A stretch of DNA of 64,000 nt from Epiperipatus broadwayi (lineage: Eukaryota > Onychophora > Udeonychophora > Euonychophora > Peripatidae): NCBI GenBank assembly GCA_028023455.1, contig JAQFVV010000031.1:5190237-5254236 (forward strand), in the 5' to 3' direction. Position numbers and translations under genes: made by a program. Shown here piece after piece: positions 40,746 to 52,366 of the stretch; the stretch's first letter is position 1; each line of letters begins with the position of its first letter. Below the pieces are notes generated by a model. That model made no database searches. It saw nothing but the letters and a program-made list of their open reading frames with translations, and was not told the origin of the DNA.

Positions 40746-41082
40746 CTATCTAAGTAAATATTGAAAAAAAAACTTTATACTTATAAATGTCAAAATACTA
40801 TACCATAGGGCTCTTACCCACTTCATGCCATTATTTATTTATTTAATGTCTATTTTTTAAGCTGGTGTTTTAGCTTGCCTAATTCCTCTATTTTTTTATT
40901 TTATTTATTGCTTATTTATTTAAAAGTTAATTTCTATTTGTTCTCTTCACCACATGTGAATCTTAAATTCTCCCCAAAAAATAATTGACATATCTGTTCT
41001 CTATCATTTCTATTGAATATATTCTGGTTCTATATAAGTCAAGTATGTCCAATATTGATTTGAGATTTAAAGCTTAAGGGTG

Positions 41083-41086
<4 letters not shown>

Positions 41087-41151
<65 letters not shown>
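41087..41151. repeat. (TA)n array, about 65 bp
   Basis: Pure TA, shortly left of dispersed repeat copy 2. Confidence 0.97.
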
Positions 41152-41155
<4 letters not shown>

Positions 41156-41247
41156 AAAAAATACCAGTCCAATGGCTGGACCTCACTTGCATCTAAACTA
41201 TGTTCATGGCCAAAACATTGAGCACCAAATATAATGGAAACTGTGGA

Positions 41248-41546
41248 GTATACCATAAGGTGATGTAAATAAGTCTAAGTAGTTGGATGATTTGAATGCT
41301 ATGTGTCAAACAACCTATAACAAGTCATATCCTAAATCCATGGTTCAATGTCCCATTTGGGTGTGCCAGATATCACCAAATCAGGAATGCCATATAACAA
41401 AGGAAGTGCATCTCATTACTGTCAGACCTAGGCATTCGAGTAGGATGCTAAAGATGTCACATTGATATGCTTAGTTCCAAATCACATCTACTTTTAGTAT
41501 GCTAACTTATAATTTACTTAAAATATTTCAATGTAATTTAGACTAA
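41248..41546 (+). repeat. Dispersed ~300-bp repeat, copy 2
   Basis: Same family and orientation as 22222-22519, with roughly one difference in ten bases by eye. A (TA)n array again precedes it, about 100 bp away. Confidence 0.9.
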
Positions 41547-42452
41547 AGTTGAAATTTAACTTAAGTATTAAAATTTGCATTTTTGTGGGAGTCATTGTCA
41601 CCACATCACCTGAACTCAAAGTCTACAGTTTGAGATTAAAATAAGAAATTGATCCAGTTTAAAACAATATAACAATCAATTAACACACATTTCTTAATAG
41701 AGATTTTAACTTATTGTAAAGTGCCTTGATCACACAAAAATCATTCATAATATTGCATATTATTAATGTATGCTTATTTATAAGAAATGAAATTAGGAAT
41801 TAATTATTATTAAAAGTATAAAATCTAAACACAATTTAGATAACAACCCAATGTTCATTTAAGAGTAAGTATTAGGGAACATAAATATAAAATGAAAGTA
41901 TAATTTTGATTATAGATTCAGGCTATAAGTCTTTTCTTAATTAATACACTACCCATAGCGTTCTGTAAAATACCTCTTGATATATTACAGGTAGTATGAA
42001 GAATTAAATAAAATCAATGATTTTCCTGAGATATGCTTAGTATAAAATTATTATTATGTTTATTGTTAATTATAATCCTATAGAAGTAATAATAATAATA
42101 GTCAATGTACAATAACATGATGGTATAATTTTTTCATTAGTTAATTAAAAGTCAATAATTATAGATGTTTATTTTATTCATTTAATCATTATTGTTAGTA
42201 TCAGAGTATGTAGATACTGAATAAGGAGAAGTGTCTAAATATTCTTATGCCATTGGATAAATACTTTAGTATTTATTTAATGTTAAGGAGGAAATAATCA
42301 TATTGACAGGATATATGAGTCTCACCATTGTTATAATTGTTTAAACATAGTTAAAATGGTATGTCTATTAAATGGTACCTAGATAATGTCCTAGTATAGC
42401 CTAATGTAGGGACTTGGCATATCGACTAGGGGTTGTCGTCCAATTGACAAGG

Positions 42453-42483
<31 letters not shown>

Positions 42484-42788
42484 TAAAAAAGTTATCGAAC
42501 TTGGCAGCTAGACGACAGTTCAATTATTATTTAAAAATAGATTTAATAAATTTCACATGAACATTATTTATATATCCCTAATTATTAACAACAGTGTCTA
42601 TAAATTACAAAATTACGTTTGTCAATTTTCAGCTTTAAAATACAGCATTCTTTCAGCAATATATTAAAATACATTTTTTCCAGCTATCTAGAAAGATTGT
42701 TAAAATTACTATTAAAATAAATACATCATTTAATTAATGCAATTTATATTATAAAAAAATAATAAATGAGAAATATTTTAAATTTTAC
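41547..42788. other. AT-rich DNA downstream of the TIR gene's second exon, no gene seen
   Basis: Contains a short (TA)n(TG)n tract at 42453-42482. No convincing third exon was found here. Confidence 0.5.
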
Positions 42789-43287
42789 CTTGGTCCAGGT
42801 ACAGATGGATCGCAATCAGAAAGTATTTTATTTGCATCATTAATTTTGCCATTCCTTTTTTTATTTTCATAATCAAATGAACTGTCTTCTCCATTTCTAC
42901 ATTTGTCTTCTTTCGAAAGTCCATCTTTGTTTGACGATTGTTTAGGTAATTTTTTGTCAATATTTCTTCTAGTTCCTACAGAAAGATTTTCTCCATATTT
43001 TGATTGTTTTATAAGATTGCAGACAAATTCTGGATTGAAACGACACATTTTATATGGTCTATTATGTCGTCTAATAAGTTCATTTCTGATAAGATCTTCA
43101 AGTTCATCAATATGAGGGCTGTATTCAAAATCATTAGAACATTTTTTGTATAGATCAATAATTTTTTTCTTTAAATTAATAATATAAGATATTGCAGGTA
43201 CTGGTATTAAAACACGGAATCTAGATTTCTGTAGAGTACCTCGAATAATGCTTTCCAATTGCTTTATTCGCAACCGTCTTTTATTTT
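42789..43287 (-). CDS. Putative second exon of the TIR-domain gene
   Basis: An open stretch on the minus strand is bounded by an acceptor (TATAG before AAAATAAAAG at 43287) and a donor (CCAAG then GTAAAA at 42789/42788). It encodes about 165 residues: a basic segment (NKRRLRIKQLESIIRG), FRVLIPVPAISYI, HIDELEDLIRNELIRRH, then a charged, Lys/Ser/Asp-rich tail. The start phase (codon split after base 1) fits the donor phase of the TIR exon. Together they would form a GAA codon. No domain is recognised. The acceptor has a TA-rich rather than pyrimidine-rich tract. If the donor is not used, a TAA stop follows at once. Confidence 0.45.
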
Positions 43288-43433
43288 CTATATATATATA
43301 TAAATACATGTATATTTTTATACTAAACTTAATATAATTATAAAGGACTTTAACTCAGATTTTAAAATTTTCTCCCTCTATTCGATCCGTTTTATCCAAC
43401 TGATATATATATATATGTGTGTGTGTGTGTGTC

Positions 43434-44184
43434 AAAAAGATAAATGATCTCAAACATACATATTTAATGCTGAATCAGCACTCTTCAGTTGGTCCAGATC
43501 ACAATCTTTATTACATATTTACAATTATTGCTCAGTTTATATTAAAACAGCATTTTTTCAAATTTTAATGGACAAGCTTCAATTTTCTCCATTATCAAAC
43601 TTTGTTGCCTTCCATATCATTTAAAATTAAAGAATGAAATGTTCAAAGCCCTTGGTGATGCCAACATTATTTTCATACCCTTTTTGACCATAAGCCAGTC
43701 TGACCCCTCACACATAGGACCATGGCATGGGTATCAGTTGTATAAGATAGATTAGATAAATGTAGGAGTTTGGAAGTCTGAGTTCAAATCTCATATAAAT
43801 ATATTAAGTTTAGCATAAACAATGTGAGTGCATTTACATATTGCATATTCAGCCTGTATTCTGCCCATTCCTATTCTGTATAATTATATAGAAATATTGA
43901 AGTCCTATGCATGATAGATCAGATTGATTAAAGGTCAATGTGGGTATGACAATAATATTGGCATCATGCTTTGAGCATTTCATCTTCGAATTTTCAATGA
44001 CATGAATTGCTGGGGACTTGTAAGGTGGAAAGAATTTGTGCTTCTCCATTAAACATTGAAGGTTTGCTAAATTAATATAAACTGAGCAGTGATTGTATAA
44101 ATGTGTGGGAGAAGGTGATCTGGATCAACTGATGAGTGCTGCTTCAGCACAGAATATGACTTTTGGTGATCATTTATCTTTCTC
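43434..44184. mobile_element. Large imperfect inverted repeat (foldback), about 750 bp
   Basis: Left-arm landmarks AAGATAAATGATC, GCTGAATCAGCACTCTTCAGTTGGTCCAGATC, ATTGCTCAGTTTATATTAA and GAAATGTTCAAAGC...GCCAACATTATT appear in reverse-complement order in the right arm (44184 back to about 43905). Arms are 300-370 bp and clearly diverged. It lies within the TIR gene's intron. No clear target duplication is seen. The left flank is (TG)n. Confidence 0.8.
43735..43800 (+). repeat. tRNA-like SINE tail, unit 1
   Basis: ATAGATTAGATAAATGTAGGAGTTTGGAAGTCTGAGTTCAAATCTC resembles the end of a tRNA-derived SINE head, with GAGTTCAAATC as a B-box-like motif. A direct-orientation partner lies at 44217-44265 (GGTGGATTGGATAACTG...GAGTTCAAG), just outside the foldback. 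Confidence 0.4.
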
Positions 44185-44216
44185 ACATTATGTCGTCATG
44201 TAGATCACTAGCAAAA

Positions 44217-44265
44217 GGTGGATTGGATAACTGTTTGGAGTTGGAAATTCTGAGTTCAAGTTCCT
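44217..44265 (+). repeat. tRNA-like SINE tail, unit 2
   Basis: Same pattern and orientation as 43735-43800, although the surrounding arms are inverted. B-box-like motif GAGTTCAAG. Confidence 0.35.
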
Positions 44266-44272
44266 TTTGTGT

Positions 44273-44301
44273 ATATATATATATATAATACCCGTTATAA
44301 A

Positions 44302-44343
<42 letters not shown>

Positions 44344-44358
44344 CCCGTTATAAAATAT

Positions 44359-44394
<36 letters not shown>
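44273..44394. repeat. (TA)n block duplicated around AATACCCGTTATAAAA
   Basis: The 16-base unique core occurs near 44287 and near 44340, separated by (TA)n, and is followed by (TA)n and (GA)n. As at 22117-22216, the array and its unique edge were duplicated together. Confidence 0.85.
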
Positions 44395-45350
44395 AATACA
44401 AATTGATAAAGATATTAGAATATATATGTTAAACTTAATTTTATTATGAAAAAATAGATAAATACAGTTTATTATTTATATTGTATGTATGTATGTATGA
44501 TTATTTGATCGGTTTATTGTAGCATCAATATTTTATGTAGATCTTCCTGCAGTTAGGAGGAGATATTTCAATCGGATTTACAACAAACGTTCCAATAGTA
44601 ATTGCATGACAACTTTTATATTGGTATATTTAAAAATTATAATTATATAAAATATATTTAAACTTCCATGTCCTCAGATAATATTGAAACAAATGGTTAA
44701 AGAAGTAAATTAATAAATTGTATTAGTTATTTATTTGACTAGGGATTATTCTCTAACGAAAATATGGATAATGATAAACAATTTACAAAATATATTTACA
44801 TTTTCAGCCATTGTTTTATTACTCGGCATGGATTACACGTCTCTCACACTTTATTAGTACTATATTTATCAATTCCATGATTTGCAGATGTTAAATTTTA
44901 TAACTGATAACGTCAATATTGTCTACCTATATACATCACTGATTGTTACAAATATGTTTATGTTTAATTAAAAATAAATTTATTAATCTTTAACTAAGAC
45001 TTAATACTTATGTGTAGGCTAGGCATAATGTCTATTTTAATAAAAGATTGATAATAACCACTAAAATACTGATCTGAAGTAGTTATTATCAATGTTCTCT
45101 GTGCAGTATGATAAAAGTTCTATCTTTCCTATACTTTCACCTTTGATAGAAGAAATGTGTTAGTGATTACTAATATTCATTTATTAGCCTAGAAATTATA
45201 TCACTTCTAACATAGGTACTAACTTCAAATGTTAATTGAAAATTAATATATTTATTATTTATATTACCCCCCCCCCAGGAATAATTCCTTCAATTCCACA
45301 TTTTCTCCTATGTAACATGTAACGTTATAAATATCGTATATATTTATATA
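44395..45350. other. Intronic AT-rich DNA
   Basis: No coding or RNA signal. A C9 run lies at about 45268-45277. Confidence 0.5.
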
Positions 45351-45404
45351 TATATTTAACGTTCTCACCGTTATATGATGAAAATAAAAATAGTTTTGGG
45401 TTAA

Positions 45405-46090
45405 AGCATAAGGGTTATTTTGCTTCCCAACGTTTCAGTGAACTTCACCATTGTCAAAGTTAACTTTTCAATGAAAACCGTTAGATATCAAATAGTAATG
45501 ACATTGAATGTGAGGTAGAAAATGAGATTGAGATTGAAGTAACAAAATGTTTATTTTCTCCAGTTTCATCATTAATTGTTCTGAAATTTATATTAGAGGA
45601 AAGAGATAAAATAAATGGTATCCATAAGGCTGGAATATACTATGCTTCATCAATTCTATTTAAACCAGTTTCTCCTTTAATATTTCAATTGTCTCCCTCA
45701 TGGTTCTCATTTCATACTTTCCAAATTAGCAAATATTTTTGATCAAAATCAAGTTCGTGACCATTTTTTTAAAAAAATGTGAAGTGAAAACTAATGTATT
45801 TAACTTCTGATTGAAGACATTTTTTGTTTATAAATTCTGACATTAATTCAACTTTTAGACTAACGTAAAGAGCATTTTGAGCATAGAATTTCATAAACTC
45901 CCTAGTATTCGACAGGTACTCTGTCTTTAAGTTTATGTAAAAATCACGATTTTTTTTTTGCTATTGGAAAAAGTAGTCTTTATGTTAAAATTAGATAGTC
46001 TTCTACTGATTTTATCAGTGATTTTTTTAATATAAGGTAAACCGATTCTATAATTAGATGAATTGTCAATTTTATCCTCTTTCTTTTTAA
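45405..46090 (-). pseudogene. Penelope-like GIY-YIG endonuclease fragment
   Basis: Minus strand, about 45950-45730: EFMKFYAQNALYVSLKVELMSEFINKKCLQ..., then HFTF, a break, and NGHELDFDQKYL. This matches the later part of the PLE endonuclease: an ALYVGLT-type strand, a short helix with an RI..H-type residue, then NGH.IDFD. The catalytic GIY-YIG residues themselves are not readable. Just left, at about 45420-45480, CCCAACGTTTCAGTGAACTTCACC...GTCAAAG is like the short repeats that border many such elements. Stops show it is dead. Confidence 0.5.
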
Positions 46091-46548
46091 TACCAATGCT
46101 GTGTAACATTTGTATATGATGTATATATTATGAGAGTATGCAATGGTATCACATAGATATATACTTTATTATTTTTTTCATAATTGTTTTTAATATATTT
46201 AAAAACAATTAAAAAGACTATTTTCATTCATAAATATGTTAACATTGTTTAAAGTACAAAAGTTCATTAATAATAAGGTGACATAAAGATAACCTTTAAA
46301 GTCAAGTCCTCACCCTTATCAAATAACGTGAAGGAAAATAAAATTAAAATGTCAAGTATTCATTATAGAATGTAAATTCATAAAAACAAATGATACATGC
46401 AGTATATGATGTTTGAAATAATTTTACCATAAATAAAGAATCAAGATTTTTATTATCGTCTTTCTTTTGCGGATTTACTAGATACTTTGCGTATTGATTT
46501 TACTGTGTTCGAATATAGCATACATATAAAAAGATAGATTAATAAATG

Positions 46549-46631
46549 AAACAGTTTTTTTTTTTGGGAGGGGGGAGCGAATCCGGGATGGCTGCTATGC
46601 TAGCCGCTAGTTCACCAACACTAGACAACAT
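46549..46631 (-). mobile_element. Short tRNA-like SINE/retropseudogene with poly(A)
   Basis: On the minus strand GTTGGTGAACTAGCGGCTAGCA has an A-box-like shape. GGATTCGCTCCC has a B-box-like shape (consensus GGTTCGAATCC). A run of C then A13 follows. This is unusually GC-rich for the window. No cloverleaf can be completed, so it is not listed as a tRNA gene. Confidence 0.45.
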
Positions 46632-48492
46632 TTTACTTATTAAAGAAAACTTTTATTAAGAAACAAACTTTAATATTAGCCAAATAGAAGAAGAAATAAA
46701 CTATTCTCTATTAATATATTCCTTAATTAAAATGAAATTATATATATATATCTTTTATTATTTAAAATCTTAAAAACATCATTCCAAATTGAAATTCTGA
46801 AGTATATAATTTTTTAATAAAAAGTCTTTATGTATTAAGGTCAATATTAATGTAAGAAGATTAAATATATAAAGATATAACTTGTCAGTAAATTCCAATC
46901 GTCATAGGATATATAATGCTAGTGTTTTGACCACAGATAAAAGTAATTGCTTTGCCTACTGTAATGCCTATAAGTTATATGAATCTCATCTCCATGATAT
47001 TTTTGAAACTCCAATTGCTAATAAAAATAAGTTTACAGAAGAATATATCAGCATAATATAAGAAGAATGATTAGGAACAACTGAATGCCTGGATATCTTT
47101 ACAGTGATTGTTATCCGAGAAATAAAGAACTTGATCCTGAATGAACATTGCTTTTTCAACACGGAAATGAGTAGAACAGTAACATGAACTTTTCATTATC
47201 TTACATCATCTTAGTGAACTTTCATTTTTAAAATATTTAATTTTATTTTCTTCTTTATTAAAATACTTTTACATTTGGAATAATTCAATTATGAGAGACT
47301 AAATAAAGTTGAATAAAAGAAGATCATGAACTTAATTTTTTTTATTATGATTATTAACGTCTACTTCTTCAAATGAAAGCGATTTGACAAAATGTTTTTA
47401 AATTAAGGTTCAAATAAATTAATATGAAGGTAAAAATTAATCATTATTCATATTATATTTATTGATTTGACATTTACATAACACTGTTATTACTAATTTA
47501 ATTTAATTAATAATCCATAAAATATATATATATTATGGATTTTATAGGCTTATGAAGTAAAGCTTTAACTATTTAAATTAATAATGTTTATTTGTTCTTT
47601 GTTTGTGTGAATGACTAATATTCTGTAAAAAATTATATTCATTAATAATGACATTACATAGGAATAGTCTCACGAAAATATAATTCTATGATATGGATGA
47701 TATAATGTAACCCTATTATTTATTTGTATATTTATTGTATTCATGTTAGTTAGTTTAATATTTTTATAACTTATTTTAATAAATTATAAAAATACATTTA
47801 TTATATTATCCATTATTTGAATCTGTTCATATTATAAAATACCATCTATTAAGAAAATACAGAAAATTATTTTATATTTAAATTTCTAAAATAGTAGAAA
47901 CGTGAAATAAATCTTAATAACTATTTTTGTTATATTACGTAAGTTGAATATTTATTTATTTTTAATAAATATTGTTAATGTTTATTTTAAAATTAAACAA
48001 GTATCTAATTTGTTTAATTTATTTATTAATTTTAGGAAATCAAATTATATTCAAACAAATGTACCCACACAAATATATTACATTATTTAATATTCTAGTT
48101 ACTAAATTGAGATATATTTTAAAATATATTGAGATTATTTAGAATATAGTCATTACCTTAGCATTTATGGAAACCCCTGAACCACAATTCTCTGAGTTTG
48201 AAATATGAGCATAACGGAAAAATTAATGAATGATTAATTATAAATTGTATCTATACTAGACATTTAATATTAAGGTATTAAAATTAAATTACATTAAATT
48301 TTGGATTAAATTTAGATCATTTTATTCACAGCATCCTATTTGAAGACTTAAAATCTCACTATGGGGAGATGAGACAGCATTAATGTTTCCTTAGGGAACC
48401 AGTACCGTTACAATATATATATATATATAATGTTTTTTAACCATTAAAAAGTAGATAATTTTGTTAGTTATATGTTTTGAGTAAGATGATCT
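46632..48492. other. Intronic AT-rich DNA
   Basis: Includes a (TA)n-cored palindrome at 47512-47541 and a (TA)n at about 48413-48430. No coding signal. Confidence 0.5.
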
Positions 48493-48862
48493 TCATCTGA
48501 TAAAACAAGATCTCATGAAAAGATTTGCTACAGAATATATATGATGAGAATTAAAATTAAGATATATGTTTGTATAATTTGTTGAATGGTATAATATGTT
48601 TGTATGGGTATATTTTCTGTAAACTGCTATTGATAAGGAGTCATCACATTTTTTTCTAATCAAAACATCTAGAAATGGAAGTGATTCGTTATTTTCAACT
48701 TCCATAGTAAACGTAGTATTAGGATGCCAATCATTAAGAAAGTCAAGAAAATGTGCAAAGCATTAACACCATGAGGTCTTATAATAAATGCATCATCCAC
48801 ATATATGATCGAAATAGAAGGTTCTTAGTAGCTGCATTTAATACTTCACTTTCAAAATTAGC
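48493..48862 (-). pseudogene. Penelope-like RT fragment, inverted copy 1
   Basis: Minus strand from 48862: ANFESEVLNAATKNLLF, frameshift, YVDDAFII (motif C, aspartates kept), LTFLNDWHPNTTFTMEVENN, then PFLDVLIRKK...SLSIAVYRKYTHTN and YLNFNSHH. That series is typical of Penelope-like reverse transcriptases. The fragment is 5'-truncated at the junction with the opposite copy and fades out near 48493. Confidence 0.8.
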
Positions 48863-49330
48863 CTATGGGGTATACACTGTCACCTATAATTAAGGATCTC
48901 TTCAAGAATAATTTTGAAAGTCAAGTTTTAAATGTGTCAAAACTACTATTTGGCTTAGATATTTCGATGATTTACTTGTTATATGGCCTTAAGATTTTAA
49001 ACAATTTTCTTGTTTTCTTAATGATTAAAATCCTAATATTAAGTTTTCTATGGAAGTTGAAAATAAATCACTTTTTTAGATATTTTGATTGAAAGAGAAT
49101 GTAGTAATTCCTTAATTATATCGGTTTACAAAAAATCCACCCATACAAGCAGATTTATTAATATTAATTCTTTTCATCATTCTGTACACATATTTTCTGT
49201 AACAAAAATATTTTAGATGATAGCTTGTAGCCTGTCCGATGAAGATCATATTATTCAAGAAATAGAACCTTCCTCTACATTTGTTCATGTTCGTGCTTAT
49301 GCCAACAAGCCAGTTTTTATATAATTTTTG
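48863..49330 (+). pseudogene. Penelope-like RT fragment, inverted copy 2
   Basis: Plus strand: MGYTLSPIIKDLF...FESQVLN, frameshift, WLRYFDDLLVIWP (motif C), FKQFSCFLND, a stop, NIKFSMEVENKSL, FLDILIERE and SVYKKSTHTS. It is the same region as the copy on the other strand and meets it head to head at 48862/48863. This copy extends slightly further 5', holding the SPL-type motif B. Confidence 0.8.
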
Positions 49331-49630
49331 TTGTATTTCAACCCCATTATATTTCCATTAGTTATGATGATTTATGAGTAAAGTTATGTTTTACCTGCGC
49401 TTTATTCTTTTATGGCGGTTAGAAAAATCAATAAGTTTACTTTTACTTGTGTAAATCAAATATATAGTTCAGATGTATGAATATCTTCGACGATTACTTA
49501 CTTAAATTGCAAAGTTTCTGCTTTTTCTGCTTATATGTTTTCCATTTCTTTTTAGCTACAAAATAAAGTGAAAAAAAAAGATCTATACAAAATAAAAGAA
49601 AACACAATTTCTAAATAGAGTTACTTTTAC

Positions 49631-50126
49631 CTGATGAAATTAAACGAATGATCTTATTTACATCAGCGTTTTTAGTCCAGTTTAAACAATAAATTTTGCC
49701 AGGAATGGAAAAGGCAAGCTGTTTCCCTGTACGTTCTATAAGTTTGAAAATTTTTTGAAGCAAAATCTTTCGGTCGTCTAATAAGGGCTTTATTAAGACA
49801 AAAATAACGTGTTTATTTTCATCAGCTAAAGCTGTACTTAAAGAGAAATGGGAATAAGGATCATCATAAAAGTCATTATTTATAAAAAATACTGCAACTT
49901 TTGCCATGATTACTCCATGCAATACGGATTTTAAAAAATCTGAATTATATGGAAAATCCATGGGATAACATAAACATTTATTATGTAGCTGCTTTAATTT
50001 TCCATATATTAAATTTAGATAATAATGGTTATCAACACAATGCAAATATATGTCTGCTTTTTTTAGTTTTGGAGTAAAACTCGCCCATATAGCTTCAATT
50101 TCTTGGTAAAAATTTACATCTTCATT
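49631..50126 (-). CDS. TIR-domain exon of a probable host gene
   Basis: Minus-strand exon, bounded by an acceptor (T-rich tract, TTTAG before AATGAAG at 50126) and a donor (TCATCAG then GTAAAAGT at 49631/49630). It gives about 165 residues in one open frame. The TIR order is visible: strand A ADIYLHCVD, helix A, strand B with a BB-like loop KCLCYPMDFPYNS, helix B DFLKSVLHGVI, strand C KVAVFFINNDF, YSHFSLSTALA, strand D KHVIFVLIKPL and a C-terminal GKIYCLNW. The usual WC..E after strand C is YS..S, so the catalytic Glu of NADase TIRs is absent. That suggests a signalling or scaffold role. Without splicing it would read a few codons to TAG at 49611. Upstream exons are not seen. TLR, MyD88-type or another TIR protein cannot be told apart. 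Confidence 0.7.
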
Positions 50127-50199
50127 CTAAACATTAAATTAAAAAAAAAAAAAAATTAAATTTGTAAGTACTTAAGTAATCATATTTATTTTTGTGTGT

Positions 50200-50497
50200 C
50201 TCCTACGATATTTAAACGCAAGCAATAAAAATAGATAAATAAGAAGATAGAAAGATAAAAAGAGATAGATAGAGAAAGAGATAAACAGATAGATATAAAG
50301 ATAAGCAGTTAGAAGAGGGATAGGCATACACATATATAGATGTACTGCTAGATACATAGATACACAAATTCACAAATAAATAGACAGAAAAATAAATAGA
50401 TAAATAATGGATGGTTTAATGAATAGTTAGATAAATAGTCAAATGAATAATTAGATGTATTAGGTAGATAGATGAATGCATGGATGAATAGATAAAT
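50200..50497. repeat. Degenerate (TAGA)n flank
   Basis: AGATAGATAAA-type units, increasingly diverged with distance from the pure array. Open frames here are repeat translations. Confidence 0.75.
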
Positions 50498-50893
<396 letters not shown>

Positions 50894-51101
50894 GAATATA
50901 GACAGTTTGCTAGTCAGATAAACAAATAAGTAGGATGGTATATAAAAAATAAACACATATGTACATGTATGTGTAGTTCGTGGAATAAAGGTTGCATGAG
51001 AAAATTTATATTCTCAGTGTTAAATACTTGATAAGCTGTAAAATTATTTCTCATTTAAAATCATGAAAATTACACACATGCACACATATATAAATATATA
51101 T

Positions 51102-51865
51102 TAAATTGCTAAGCCTATTAACATATGGTGTATCTGAATTAAGTTCAGACCATATGATTTTTTAAGTTGGAGAGCTGAATTTAAAATATGTAGATGTCGA
51201 CAATTTGCAGATTTTCTTATTAAGAGTAACTATTAGATAAATGCTTAGCTTGGATTGTTTTTTTTTAATTTGGTATCCTACCTCCTCACTAAAGAGAGCC
51301 ACAGCCTCAAAACTAGTCTGCAGATGGGGATGATCCTAGATAAAGATGATTAGAATGTCTTCTATTATATCATTTATTATATAAAAAAAGCTTGTTTAAG
51401 ATATATGCACACTCTTAATTTTACATATTTATAAATACAAGCTATATAAGTCATGTGATGTATGACTTGATTTTTTATTACTATTATTATTTTGCTTCTG
51501 GGGTCTTTGGCTAAATTAAATTGATAAGCCAATTAATATATGGTTTAACTTAATTATGTTCAGACTCATATGATTTATTCAGTTGGAGAGTTGAATTTAA
51601 AGACATCTAGATGTCTGAAAACTTCAGATTTTATTAAGAGTTAACTATTAGATAAATGCTTATCTTGAGTTATTTTTTAAATCTGTGTCCTAGCTCCTCA
51701 CTGAAGAGAGCTATAGCTTGAAACTGGTCTGGGAATGGGGATAAATGTAAATAAAGATGATTTGAATGCTCTCTTTTGTAGCATTTATCATATAACAAAC
51801 ATGTTTAAAGCTATTAGCAAGCTCATGATTTTACATATTTGTAAATGCAAGATATATTGGTCTGG
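51102..51865 (+). repeat. Direct duplication of a ~350-bp unit
   Basis: 51102-51450 and 51517-51865 align end to end (roughly three bases in four by eye), separated by ~65 bp. Shared landmarks: AACTATTAGATAAATGCTTA, CTCCTCACTRAAGAGAGC, AAACTRGTCTG, GATGGGGAT-like, AAAGATGATT and TTTTACATATTTRTAAATRCAAG. The central motif also appears in the foldback at 34.2 kb, so both belong to a wider repeat family. No shared protein. Confidence 0.85.
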
Positions 51866-52273
51866 ATTCATTCATAATCAGAGAGCATTAGACCTAATGC
51901 TCTCCAGATATGACTATATCTTCATGGTAACATATTTCAAAGTTATTTATATGATGTAAACGTCTTTGTTTTAAAGTTTTAGAGGAATATATTTCAAAAG
52001 GGGTGTAGGTTTTTTTGTTTACATATATATTATCTATAGCTAAAAGAAGGTTGCCTTGATAACAGTTTTAAATTCTTAATTGTTATTTATATTGGGATTG
52101 ATTAAGTATTGACTGGTTTTTAATGGTCACACATAAACCAATTTAGCCTGGAGAATTATTCCACTTATTATTTAAGTAATAATTTTGGATGCAATTTTAA
52201 AATTATAATTGCATTTTGCAATTCTTGATTATTATCTATATTGGGATTTTCTAGGTGTTGACTAGTTTCTAAT

Positions 52274-52277
<4 letters not shown>

Positions 52278-52364
<87 letters not shown>
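52278..52364. repeat. (TA)n array, about 87 bp
   Basis: Pure TA at the left edge of an LTR-like region. Confidence 0.97.
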
Positions 52365-52366
<2 letters not shown>

